NCBI GenBank assembly: GCA_017613335.1 | Contig: JAGAEB010000155.1 | Coordinates: 1 to 11,602 of the forward strand | DNA from: Methanosarcinaceae archaeon | Lineage (GTDB): Archaea; Halobacteriota; Methanosarcinia; Methanosarcinales; Methanosarcinaceae | Reading direction: 5' to 3' | DNA: 11,602 nt | Shown: one piece after another, positions 5,272 through 11,602 of the stretch | Numbering within the stretch: position 1 is the stretch's first letter | Layout of the letters: each line of letters starts with the position of its first letter | Notes under the pieces: generated by a model | Told to the model about the DNA's origin: nothing | What the model saw: the letters and a program-made list of their open reading frames with translations, nothing else | Databases searched by the model: none | Program-made: the position numbers and the translations under genes

Positions 5272-5922
5272 ATGATGACGGCAGATGAAAGGACAGACGG
5301 CAGGACAGCTGATAAGACAGAAAAGCAGGGGCTGATCCGTTTCGGTGATTTTTATGCGGGAATGATATCAGGAACCTGTCATATTGATGATCTGAAAGCG
5401 TTTCTGAAAAAAACGGGTGAGATCGCATCGGAAACGAGGGTCTCTGTTCAGGGTCTTAATGCAGATATGATCGCCGGGCGCCGTCATATTTTATTTGCCG
5501 TGAAAAGAGCGGCCGAGGCTTTTGAGACGGGCAGGAACGGCGCCAAAGACCGCGGTCTTGAGATCATGCGGTTCGCCTCGGGACAGCGTCAGATCGAAAA
5601 AGCGTTTCAGATAGGCCTTTTTGAAGGAGATGTGAACTGTCTTTTTGTTCTGAGCGGCAGCAGTCCGGATCAGATCGGCGCGGCGGAAGGTCTGCTTTCC
5701 GGGCTGATCTGTGTGAAAGGATTTGATGAAACGGTCAGACCCTGCGAAAACAGAGAAAAACAGGCTTCTTTTTTCAGCATCGGAGAGGACGAGATCCGGG
5801 CCGTTTCGTTTGAGGCGGAAACAGGAAAGACCGGATCCGGCAGAAGCTGCCCGGATATCCCGGCTGAACTTTTTGAAGATCTCGTCATCGAAAGAGTCGC
5901 GCTTGTCGATCATACGAAATGA
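5272..5922 (+). CDS. cgi121: KEOPS complex subunit Cgi121
   Basis: Cgi121 is the tRNA-binding accessory subunit of KEOPS (Kae1-Bud32-Pcc1-Cgi121), which installs threonylcarbamoyl on A37 of ANN-decoding tRNAs (t6A); it docks on Bud32 and grips the tRNA 3' end. The family core is clear: LNADMIAGRRHILFAVKRA (62-80) and the signature ASGQRQIEKAF (102-112), ending in LVIERVALVDHTK, which matches the C-terminal strand of archaeal homologues. At 216 residues it is longer than typical archaeal Cgi121 (about 150), owing to an N-terminal charged extension (1-20) and inserts in the C-terminal half. Two adjacent ATGs (5272, 5275) begin the frame; no clear ribosome binding site exists, so the start is uncertain and M31 is an alternative. 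The methylthiotransferase acting after KEOPS is encoded about 1.6 kb downstream on the same strand. Confidence 0.88.
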   Translation: MMTADERTDGRTADKTEKQGLIRFGDFYAGMISGTCHIDDLKAFLKKTGEIASETRVSVQGLNADMIAGRRHILFAVKRAAEAFETGRNGAKDRGLEIMRFASGQRQIEKAFQIGLFEGDVNCLFVLSGSSPDQIGAAEGLLSGLICVKGFDETVRPCENREKQASFFSIGEDEIRAVSFEAETGKTGSGRSCPDIPAELFEDLVIERVALVDHTK

Positions 5923-5955
5923 TTTTTCCGGCATATGAACGGACGTTCGGAAAAT

Positions 5956-5965
5956 TTAATATTAA
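5956..5965. other. 10-bp AT palindrome TTAATATTAA in an AT-rich island
   Basis: The 137-bp spacer between Cgi121 and FBPase is far more AT-rich than its surroundings and contains this perfect palindrome shortly after the Cgi121 stop. It may belong to the FBPase promoter region; its position about 95 nt before the start makes it an upstream element rather than the TATA box. Confidence 0.4.
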
Positions 5966-6027
5966 TAATTCCGTCTAATCCTTTATTTGGTAATTTCATT
6001 GACCAGCCATTAATTTTGATAAAAGAC

Positions 6028-6037
6028 GATAAATATC
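6028..6037 (+). promoter_or_regulatory. Candidate TATA box for the FBPase gene
   Basis: GATAAATATC is centred about 28 nt before the ATG at 6060, the spacing expected for a leaderless archaeal message. No Shine-Dalgarno-like sequence precedes either the ATG or the in-frame GTG at 6051, and the GTG would lie too close to the box to be transcribed. Confidence 0.5.
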
Positions 6038-6059
6038 AGACTGAAATCCGGTGTTTTCA

Positions 6060-7145
6060 ATGAATTTTTCTGACAAAGCTGAAACTTTAATGAATACGGC
6101 GGCAGGACCGATCGAAAAGAATGTCCTTCCGCATCTGATCCATATTACCGAAGCCGCCGCCGTTGCATCTGCTTATGAAGTCGGCCGCGGCGACCGCAAA
6201 TATGCCGACCATATGGCCACGGAAGCCATGCGCCGCATGCTGAATCATATCGATATCAAGGGAACGATCAAGATCGGCGAAGGTGAACGTGATGAAGCGC
6301 CGATGCTCTTTATCGGCGAAGAAGTCGGAACGGGAAACGGTCCGGAAGTGGAGATCGCTGTCGATCCGCTTGAAGGAACGAATCTGGCCGCCGACAACAT
6401 CAACGGTTCCATTACGGTGATGTGCATGGCTGAAAAGGGCGGCATTTTCCATGGCCCGGATATCTATTTTGACAAGATCGTCGTCGGTCCCGAAGTCGTC
6501 CGCTATGAAAAAGAGACCGGCAGATCTGTCAGCATCGATGCATCACCTCTTGAAAATCTGAAGATCGTCGCCGAAGCTCTCGGAAAAGAGATCAGTGAAG
6601 TCTCTGTCGTCGTTCTTGAAAGAGACAGGCATAAAAAACTTATCAAAGAACTCCGTGAAGCAGGTGCCCGCGTGTCTCTGATCCCGGACGGCGATCTGAT
6701 GCCCGGCGTTTTTACCTGCATCGGAAATGTCAATGTGGATATGGTCATGGGCGCCGGCGGTTCCGGTGAAGCCGTCCTCACGGCGAGCGCCGTGAAATGT
6801 CTCGGCGGAAAAGTGACCGGAAGACTTGTTCTTCCCTCTGTCGCCAACGGAAAATCCGAAGAAGATATCCGGAAAGAACTGGCGGAAAAACTGCCGCGTC
6901 TGGAAAAAATGGGCATCCCCGAAAATGAGATCTCAAAGATCCGCAACACGGAAGACCTCGTTCCGGGAAAGGATGTCATTTTTGCCGCAACGGCCGTCAC
7001 GGAAGGACCGATCATGCGCGCTGCAAAGATCTTCAATGACGGAAACGTGCGCCTGACGACGCTGACGATCGGCGCATCCGGATGCGTCCGCGTCACGGAA
7101 AGCTACTATGCGATCGACAAGACGAAAAAACAGATCTTCCTCTGA
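6060..7145 (+). CDS. glpX: Class II (GlpX-type) fructose-1,6-bisphosphatase
   Basis: The enzyme hydrolyses fructose 1,6-bisphosphate to fructose 6-phosphate, the committed step of gluconeogenesis, in the cytosol and with a divalent metal. The 361-residue product matches GlpX over its whole length: GRGDRKYAD (43-51, metal-binding D45), DIKGTIKIGEGERDEAPML (65-83, E76), VDPLEGT (101-107, D102 and E105), LIPDGDL, and GAGGSGEAV with E237, the equivalent of the catalytic/metal glutamate E213 of E. coli. It has a slightly long N-terminus before ITEAAAVASA. ATG 6060 is preferred over GTG 6051 because of the TATA spacing. Many archaea use the bifunctional FBP aldolase/phosphatase or an inositol-phosphatase-type enzyme instead, so this may be a bacterial acquisition; codon style resembles the neighbours, so any transfer is old. 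It appears monocistronic. Confidence 0.92.
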   Translation: MNFSDKAETLMNTAAGPIEKNVLPHLIHITEAAAVASAYEVGRGDRKYADHMATEAMRRMLNHIDIKGTIKIGEGERDEAPMLFIGEEVGTGNGPEVEIAVDPLEGTNLAADNINGSITVMCMAEKGGIFHGPDIYFDKIVVGPEVVRYEKETGRSVSIDASPLENLKIVAEALGKEISEVSVVVLERDRHKKLIKELREAGARVSLIPDGDLMPGVFTCIGNVNVDMVMGAGGSGEAVLTASAVKCLGGKVTGRLVLPSVANGKSEEDIRKELAEKLPRLEKMGIPENEISKIRNTEDLVPGKDVIFAATAVTEGPIMRAAKIFNDGNVRLTTLTIGASGCVRVTESYYAIDKTKKQIFL

Positions 7146-7276
7146 TCAGGGCTGAAAACGGAGAGATTGTTTCATTGCAGATGACAGGCAATGGAACGAT
7201 CATTCTGTTTTGAGAAGAGAAGTTGACCGGAGATGACCGGCCGTTCTGCTGTATTGTTTTGTCCGGTCTTTGTTTC

Positions 7277-7291
7277 TTTTTGTTCTTTTTT
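7277..7291 (+). terminator. T-tract terminator after FBPase
   Basis: T5 (7277-7281) and T6 (7286-7291) separated by GTTC lie about 130 nt after the FBPase stop and directly before the T-rich array, consistent with archaeal U-tract termination. Confidence 0.5.
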
Positions 7292-7305
7292 GGCTGTTCG
7301 TGTGC

Positions 7306-7426
7306 GTTATTTGGGCGTTGTTCGTGTGTTGTTTGTGCGTTGTTCGTGTGTTGTTCGTGTGTTGTTTGTTCTTTATCCATGTATTATTCGTATGTTATTC
7401 GTACGTTATTCATGCGTTATTTGTCA
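7306..7426 (+). repeat. 11-bp T-rich tandem repeat array, eleven copies
   Basis: The motif GTTGTT or GTTATT (diverged in one or two units) begins at 7306 and then every 11 bp exactly to 7416, eleven units in all. Left copies are mostly GTTGTTYGTGT, right copies GTTATTYGTAY, so the array has two sequence blocks. The 11-bp period is close to one helical turn, putting the T-rich part of every unit on the same face of the DNA. The array follows the FBPase gene and is G/T-rich on its coding strand. Confidence 0.92.
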
Positions 7427-7495
7427 ATGATGTGTTTTCTGATCGTCCTGATCTTATTCTGATCATTATTTCCGGAAAACCGGAGCCGTTTGACT

Positions 7496-8890
7496 ATGAA
7501 AATCTATCTTGAATCGTTCGGTTGTTCTGCAAGCCAGGCTGCTGCGGAAACGATGGCCGGCATTATTCGTGCCATGGGACATGAATCGGTCTCTGCAGAA
7601 GAAGCAGAGGTCTATATCTGCAATACCTGCACCGTCAAATACACGACAGAGCAGAAGATCCTTTATCAGATCCGCCGTTTCGGGGAACTCGGAAAAAAAG
7701 TCATCGTCACAGGATGTATGCCTGAAGTCCAGCTCGATCTTATCCTTCATGCGAATCCTGAAGCAATGATCATCGGCGTCAATGCCGTGCCGAAGATCCG
7801 TGACGCGCTGCTTTCGATAGAAGCTGCGGAAAAAAGGAGGGAAGGAACGGAGAGCGGCGCAGGAAAGGAGAAAAAAACGGAAGATGAATCCGGAAGATCA
7901 GAAAAACAGCTTCGTCTGTTTTCGGACAGACCGGAAGGTTTTCTCAATATGCCCAGGGTCAGATACAATGAGAACATCCACATCTGTCAGATCTCGACGG
8001 GATGTCAGTTCGCCTGTTCCTACTGTATCGTTCATCTGGCGCGCGGCCGTCTTGTTTCATTCCCGCCTGAGGAGATCGTCCGGGATATCAGAACGGCGGT
8101 CGAAGAGGGATGCCGTGAGATCTGGATCACGTCTCAGGATGACAGTCAGTACGGTCTTGATTTCAGGAACGGATCGCCTTATGAAGGACTTCGTCTTCCG
8201 GGTCTTCTGAACATGATCACAGAGATCCCGGGAGATTTCAGAGTGCGTGTCGGTATGATGAACCCATTTTCTGTCATGCCGATCCTGGATGATCTGATCG
8301 GATCTTTCAGAAGTCCCAAGATCTACAAACTGCTTCATCTGCCGATCCAGTCGGCGTCCGAGCGCGTTCTTGAGACGATGAACCGCCGTCATAAAATGTC
8401 GGATACGGCGATGATCATTGAAAGATTCCGTGAAGCATTTCCGGATATGAATCTTTTTACGGACATCATCGTCGGTTTCTGCGGTGAGACGGATGAAGAT
8501 TTTGAGATGACGATGGAATGGGTCCGTCATTTCCGCCCGGATAAAGTCAATATTTCGAGATATTCGCCGCGTCCCGGGACAAAAGCTTTTGCGCTCCGCA
8601 ATCTGGATTCGAGGATCCTGGCGGAAAGATCAAAAAGGCTGACGGCGCTGACATCGGAGATCAAACTGGATTCAAAAAAGAAAATGATCGGAAAAACAGT
8701 TCAGGTCTTCGTGTCCAAATATGCCAGGCAGAGCGGCGTCATGACAAGAACGGAAGACTATAAGCCGGTCGTCGTCAACGGAACGGATCTGAAGCCCGGA
8801 GAAACGGCGCTGATCAGGATCACGGAAGCGACACCGGGTTACTTTATCGGCGTTCCTGCCGATGAAAAACAGACTGAGCAGACAGAATAA
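7496..8890 (+). CDS. tRNA (t6A37) methylthiotransferase, archaeal MtaB/CDKAL1 type
   Basis: This radical-SAM enzyme adds a methylthio group to t6A at position 37, giving ms2t6A in ANN-decoding tRNAs. The 464-residue protein has the full family order. The N-terminal UPF0004 domain carries three cluster cysteines (C10 in FGCS, C45 in CNTC, C74 in TGCM). The radical-SAM domain has CxxxCxxC at C170, C174, C177 (GCQFACSYC) and the SQDDSQYGLD motif at 213-222. A TRAM RNA-binding domain follows at about 395-453. FGCSASQA in place of GCxxN and the IVHLARG context favour the archaeal/eukaryotic branch over MiaB. A charged linker (about 110-145) separates the first two domains and is unusually long. 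ATG 7496 is chosen over TTG 7490; GGAG (7482-7485) is suitably placed. FEN1 begins 43 bp downstream, so they are probably cotranscribed. Confidence 0.9.
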   Translation: MKIYLESFGCSASQAAAETMAGIIRAMGHESVSAEEAEVYICNTCTVKYTTEQKILYQIRRFGELGKKVIVTGCMPEVQLDLILHANPEAMIIGVNAVPKIRDALLSIEAAEKRREGTESGAGKEKKTEDESGRSEKQLRLFSDRPEGFLNMPRVRYNENIHICQISTGCQFACSYCIVHLARGRLVSFPPEEIVRDIRTAVEEGCREIWITSQDDSQYGLDFRNGSPYEGLRLPGLLNMITEIPGDFRVRVGMMNPFSVMPILDDLIGSFRSPKIYKLLHLPIQSASERVLETMNRRHKMSDTAMIIERFREAFPDMNLFTDIIVGFCGETDEDFEMTMEWVRHFRPDKVNISRYSPRPGTKAFALRNLDSRILAERSKRLTALTSEIKLDSKKKMIGKTVQVFVSKYARQSGVMTRTEDYKPVVVNGTDLKPGETALIRITEATPGYFIGVPADEKQTEQTE

Positions 8891-8922
8891 ACAATCAAGA
8901 TGATCAAAATACAGAAAATCCC

Positions 8923-8930
8923 GGGGGATG
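8923..8930 (+). promoter_or_regulatory. Ribosome binding site deciding the FEN1 start
   Basis: GGGGGATG overlaps a first ATG (8928) and lies just upstream of a second (8934). Only the second has normal spacing, and it yields MGVDIG, the conserved FEN1 N-terminus whose glycine threads the active site. The start is therefore 8934. Confidence 0.65.
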
Positions 8931-8933
8931 TCA

Positions 8934-10211
8934 ATGGGTGTAGATATCGGATCGATCCTGATCAAAGAAGAAACGGATATGTCATCGTTAAAAGGCAAAA
9001 CGATCGCGTTTGATGCTTACAATATGATCTATCAGTTCATTACAGCGATGCGTCTCGGAAACGGTGATCCGCTGACGGATGACCGCGGGAATCCGACGTC
9101 CCATCTTTCGGGCCTTCTTTCAAGGACGTCGTCTTTTGTTGAAGCGGGCATCCGTCCGGTCTATATTTTTGACGGAAAACCGCCTGAGATGAAATCGGAG
9201 ACGATCGGGAAAAGGCGCGAGATCAGAAACCGGGCTCTTGAGAAATGGGAGCTGGCCAAAGAAAGGGGCGACATTGAGGAAGCGCAGAAATATGCGTCGG
9301 CTTCCGCCCATATCAGTCCTGAGATCGTGGAAGAGGCCAAAGAACTCCTCCGCCTGATGGGGATCCCGTATGTCGAAAGTCCGTCGGAAGGAGAAGCGCA
9401 GGCGGCATATATGACAAAAACGGGAGATGTTGATCTTGCTTCGTCCCAGGATTATGATTCATTTTTATTCGGCGCGGAAAACGTCATCAGAAATCTGACG
9501 GTCAGCGGACGCCGCAAAGTCGGCGGCAGGACCGTTTATCTTAAACCGGAGATCATCTCCCTCAGAAGATCGCTCGAGGCGGCCGGTCTGACACAGGAAC
9601 AGCTGATCGACATCGGGCTCTGTATCGGGACGGATTTCAATCACGGGATACCGGGCATCGGTCCGAAGCGCGCCCTTGAATACATCAAAGCCGAAAAAGA
9701 CATTTTCAGCGTTCTCGACATGCGGAAATTCGATGACGAAGAAGAGATCGGACGCATCAGGAAAGCGAGGCAGTTCTTTATGGATCCGCCGGTCACGACG
9801 GAATATTCCCTCGACAGAAAAAGACCGGACCGGGAAGGACTCATCATTTTCCTCTGCGGGAAAAAGGATTTCTCGCAGACAAGAGTGCTGAATGCTGTTG
9901 AAAAACTGAACAGATCATTTGTGCCGAAGCAGCCGACGCTCGATCAGTGGTTCCGATCCCGGGGGCGGCAGGGAAGACCTCAAAAAAGAAGACAGAAAGC
10001 CGGAAAGAGAAGGCAGAAGGCCGGAAAGAAAAGACAGAAAGCCGGAAAGAAAAGACAGAAAGCCGGAAAGAAAAGGCAGAAAGCCGGAAAGAAAAGGCAG
10101 AAAGCCGGAAAGAAAAGACAGAAAGCCGGAAAGAAAAGACAGAAAGCCGGAAAGAAAAGGCAGAAAAAGAAATATCGGAGAAATCAGAAGAGGCGGGTTA
10201 TCTATGACTGA
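8934..10211 (+). CDS. fen: Flap endonuclease 1 (FEN1) with long basic repeat tail
   Basis: FEN1 removes 5' flaps during Okazaki fragment maturation and long-patch repair, bound to the PCNA clamp. Start ATG 8934 gives the canonical MGVDIG. Two-metal active-site residues are present: D27, D80 (IFDGKPPE), E152/E154 (SEGEAQ), D173/D175 (SSQDYDS), D234 (GTDFN). The helix-hairpin-helix element is GIPGIGPKRALEYI (238-251). The PIP box QPTLDQWF is at 333-340. Archaeal FEN1 is usually about 330-345 residues and ends at the PIP box; this one has 425, with residues 341-425 dominated by about eight AGKKRQK-type heptads, almost all Lys/Arg/Gln/Gly/Ala. The extension comes from a 21-bp DNA repeat, and no stop interrupts it. 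It overlaps the downstream MFS gene by 8 bp. Confidence 0.95.
   Translation: MGVDIGSILIKEETDMSSLKGKTIAFDAYNMIYQFITAMRLGNGDPLTDDRGNPTSHLSGLLSRTSSFVEAGIRPVYIFDGKPPEMKSETIGKRREIRNRALEKWELAKERGDIEEAQKYASASAHISPEIVEEAKELLRLMGIPYVESPSEGEAQAAYMTKTGDVDLASSQDYDSFLFGAENVIRNLTVSGRRKVGGRTVYLKPEIISLRRSLEAAGLTQEQLIDIGLCIGTDFNHGIPGIGPKRALEYIKAEKDIFSVLDMRKFDDEEEIGRIRKARQFFMDPPVTTEYSLDRKRPDREGLIIFLCGKKDFSQTRVLNAVEKLNRSFVPKQPTLDQWFRSRGRQGRPQKRRQKAGKRRQKAGKKRQKAGKKRQKAGKKRQKAGKKRQKAGKKRQKAGKKRQKAGKKRQKKKYRRNQKRRVIYD
10000..10167 (+). repeat. 21-bp in-frame tandem repeat in the FEN1 tail
   Basis: CCGGAAAG recurs at 10000, 10021, 10042, 10063, 10084, 10105, 10126 and 10147, exactly 21 bp apart, giving eight nearly identical copies. 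Each encodes a heptad of the form AGKKRQK. Only a few silent or conservative changes (GACAG/GGCAG, AGAGAAG/AGAAAAG) distinguish them, so the array is recent or being homogenised. All copies keep the same frame. Confidence 0.96.
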
Positions 10212-11602
10212 GATCACGGATGGTTCGGATCGTCTGCCGGCGGTTCAGAAAAAACTTCTTGCGGCCTATTCTTTCGGTCATTTTATGACGGATCTCATCT
10301 GTGCGTTCGGAATGATCTCGCTGATCCTTTGTCTGCAGGATCGTGATCAGATCGTTCTTTTGCTTTTCCTTTATAATTTCTGCGCTTTTGCGCTTCAGAT
10401 GCCGGTCGGGCTGATGGCTGATTATGCAGACCGCAATTCGGTGTTTGCCGTCTTCGGACTTGTTCTGACAGCGTCGGTTCTTTTGCTTCCCGTCTATCAT
10501 TTTCCGGTCGTTTTTGCTGTTCTTCTCGGCATCGGGAACTGCTGTTTCCATGTCGGCGGCGGGACAGATGTTCTTCATTTCAGGACAAAGAAACAATGGC
10601 CGCTCGGCGTTTTTGTCTCGCCCGGGGCATTCGGTCTTTTCCTCGGAACGCTTGCTGCAAAGATGGTTTCTGATCCTTTGCAGTCTCTCCTTTCTGAAAA
10701 CCCCTCCGTTTCGATTGGAGGCGGCTTTGTTTTCCCGGATTCATTTTCTGTGCTTTATGCCTCTGCAGTCTTTCTCGCCCCTGCTGTCGTTCTTGTTTCT
10801 GCAGTTATCGTTTTTTCGGCGGCGGTTTTTTATCTCAGTCCGCCGGGAACATCTTCCGGGAACGGACCGGTCGATATCAGACCTGTCTGTGCCGGCACGA
10901 AAACGGTCAGCACGAAAACAGTCAGAATGAAAACAGATGGCGCAGAAAATGTCAGCACAAAAAATGTCAGCACAAAAAATGTCAGCATGGGAATACCTTT
11001 GGCGGCTTTGATCCTTTTTGTTCTGGTCGTCATTCTCCGTTCATATGCCGGCATGACGTTTTCTTTTTCATGGAAGACCGGTCTTTGGGCTTTTGCCGTT
11101 GTCGCCGGCGTTGTCCTCGGAAAGACCTGCGGCGGTTTTCTGGCTGACAGGTTCGGAACGGGACGCACGTCTTTTGTGACGCTGCTTTTCTGCGCTTTTC
11201 TTTTCCTTTTCCCGGATAATCCCGTCTGCGGGACGCTTGCTGTTTTTCTGTTCAATATGACGATGCCCCTGACACTCTTTGAAACGGCGAAAATGTTTCC
11301 GAATGCCCGCGGTTTTGCATTCGGGATCCTGACGACAGCCCTTTTCATCGGATTCCTGCCGATCCTGGCCGGGTTTCCTGAAATCCCGCTGCCGCGTCCG
11401 GTCTTTTATGCATCCGAAGCGCTTGTGTCGATGATCTTCCTCTTGACGGGACTTTATATTGCCGGCGGAAAAGCAGGAGTCATGAAAACGGCAGGCAGAG
11501 AAAGAACGGAAAAACAAAGAGATGCAGGAACGGAAAAACAAAGAGATGCAGGAACGGAAAAACAAAGAGATGCAGGAACGGAAAAACAAAGAGATGCAGG
11601 AA
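10204..11602 (+). CDS. MFS-type membrane transporter, 3' end beyond the window
   Basis: The frame stays open from ATG 10204 to the right edge (466 codons, no stop seen). It is rich in hydrophobic segments and shows both MFS motif-A-like loops: GLMADYADRN (69-78) and GKTCGGFLADRFGTGR (306-321), marking two six-helix halves. IGNCCFHVGGGTDVLHF (110-126) recalls the FHP-type motif of fosmidomycin-resistance-like MFS proteins, but no substrate can be assigned. The cytoplasmic loop between the halves (about 213-262) holds a 15-bp-repeat peptide (VSTKN). After the last helix (about residue 421) a hydrophilic octad repeat begins and continues out of the window. The ATG overlaps the FEN1 end by 8 bp and has AGGCGGG (10192-10197 region) as ribosome binding site, so translation is probably coupled to FEN1. 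Confidence 0.82.
   Translation, partial: MTEITDGSDRLPAVQKKLLAAYSFGHFMTDLICAFGMISLILCLQDRDQIVLLLFLYNFCAFALQMPVGLMADYADRNSVFAVFGLVLTASVLLLPVYHFPVVFAVLLGIGNCCFHVGGGTDVLHFRTKKQWPLGVFVSPGAFGLFLGTLAAKMVSDPLQSLLSENPSVSIGGGFVFPDSFSVLYASAVFLAPAVVLVSAVIVFSAAVFYLSPPGTSSGNGPVDIRPVCAGTKTVSTKTVRMKTDGAENVSTKNVSTKNVSMGIPLAALILFVLVVILRSYAGMTFSFSWKTGLWAFAVVAGVVLGKTCGGFLADRFGTGRTSFVTLLFCAFLFLFPDNPVCGTLAVFLFNMTMPLTLFETAKMFPNARGFAFGILTTALFIGFLPILAGFPEIPLPRPVFYASEALVSMIFLLTGLYIAGGKAGVMKTAGRERTEKQRDAGTEKQRDAGTEKQRDAGTEKQRDAG
10906..10990 (+). repeat. 15-bp in-frame repeat in the MFS central loop
   Basis: GTCAG begins at 10906, 10921, 10951, 10966 and 10981, all multiples of 15 bp apart, encoding VSTKT/VSTKN-like pentapeptides. 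The array lies in the loop between the two halves of the transporter, a place that tolerates length change. Confidence 0.8.
11507..11602 (+). repeat. 24-bp in-frame repeat at the MFS C-terminus, cut by right edge
   Basis: CGGAAAAACAAAGAGATGCA begins at 11507, 11531, 11555 and 11579, exactly 24 bp apart and virtually identical, encoding the octad TEKQRDAG. At least four copies are present and the array continues past the window, so the protein's true end is unknown. Confidence 0.93.

Larger units (their letters stand above)
7146..7495. other. 350-bp stretch without a gene
   Basis: It holds T-rich termination tracts, an 11-copy 11-bp minisatellite and the ribosome binding site GGAG (7482-7485) of the next gene. 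Open frames across it (Cys/Val/Phe-rich on the plus strand, Asn/Gln/Thr/His-rich on the minus strand) are translations of the repeat and are not supported. No TATA box for the next gene is convincing. Confidence 0.65.

Noticed and set aside
6503..7096. 197-codon open frame antisense to FBPase
   Set aside because: It is a shadow of a strongly supported conserved gene, with Ser/Pro/Arg-rich composition and no recognisable domain.
7093..7512. Cys/Val/Phe-rich plus-strand and Asn/Gln/Thr/His-rich minus-strand small proteins
   Set aside because: They are translations of the 11-bp repeat, open in several frames because the unit lacks stops. No ribosome binding site or conserved feature supports them.
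9915..10217. Minus-strand protein rich in FLSGFLSFLSG, resembling a membrane repeat protein
   Set aside because: It is the exact reverse reading of the FEN1 21-bp repeat. FEN1 has all catalytic residues and the PIP box in the other frame.
11068..11589. Minus-strand 173-codon open frame with FFRSCISL repeats
   Set aside because: It is the reverse reading of the 24-bp repeat and the transporter gene. The plus-strand frame shows clear membrane helices and MFS motifs.
1..11602. Mobile element, provirus or defence island
   Set aside because: No integrase, transposase, terminal inverted repeat or phage structural gene was seen. The genes are housekeeping in type with uniform composition, so tRNA-adjacent integration is not supported.

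Overview
The window is from an archaeon, most likely a euryarchaeon and possibly a methanogen. The support is direct: a flap endonuclease FEN1 ending its core with the PCNA-binding motif QPTLDQWF, endonuclease Q with its own C-terminal PCNA-binding motif, the KEOPS subunit Cgi121, an archaeal/eukaryotic-type tRNA methylthiotransferase, an intron-containing tRNA-Trp with a perfect bulge-helix-bulge splice motif and a box C/D guide RNA inside the intron, and TATA-like boxes about 26-28 nt upstream of several start codons. I cannot name the genus from the sequence alone.

Layout from left to right. 1-133 is a 14-bp minisatellite. 232-1677 encodes endonuclease Q. tRNA-Ser(CGA) is at 1789-1871 and intron-containing tRNA-Trp(CCA) at 2052-2242. 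A gene-free stretch (2243-2648) holds degenerate repeats and a tRNA-like cloverleaf of doubtful status. 2649-3299 encodes a small von Willebrand A domain protein and 3453-4070 a GNAT acetyltransferase. A 15/16-bp minisatellite separates the latter from a convergent DUF1624/HGSNAT-like membrane acyltransferase (4278-5114, minus strand). Then come Cgi121 (5272-5922), a GlpX-type class II fructose-1,6-bisphosphatase (6060-7145), an 11-bp T-rich minisatellite, and a tightly spaced plus-strand set: tRNA methylthiotransferase (7496-8890), FEN1 (8934-10211) and an MFS-type membrane protein (from 10204, running off the right edge).

Two functional themes recur. One is DNA maintenance through the PCNA clamp: EndoQ (deaminated bases) and FEN1 (flaps) both carry PIP boxes. 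The other is anticodon-loop chemistry of tRNA: Cgi121 belongs to the complex that makes t6A37, the methylthiotransferase converts t6A to ms2t6A, and the tRNA-Trp intron appears to guide 2'-O-methylation of C34 and C39 of its own tRNA. The FBPase is a gluconeogenic enzyme with no evident link to the neighbours.

The most striking overall property is the density of short tandem repeats, at least ten tracts in 11.6 kb, mostly at or just beyond gene 3' ends. Arrays inside reading frames have unit lengths divisible by three (12, 15, 21, 24 bp) and extend proteins with low-complexity tails or loops. Those between genes mostly do not (11, 13, 14, 15/16 bp; one 18-bp exception). In FEN1 this has placed an 85-residue, strongly basic repeat tail after the PIP box. 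Several intergenic arrays are T-rich on the strand read by the adjacent upstream gene and could serve as archaeal U-tract terminators.
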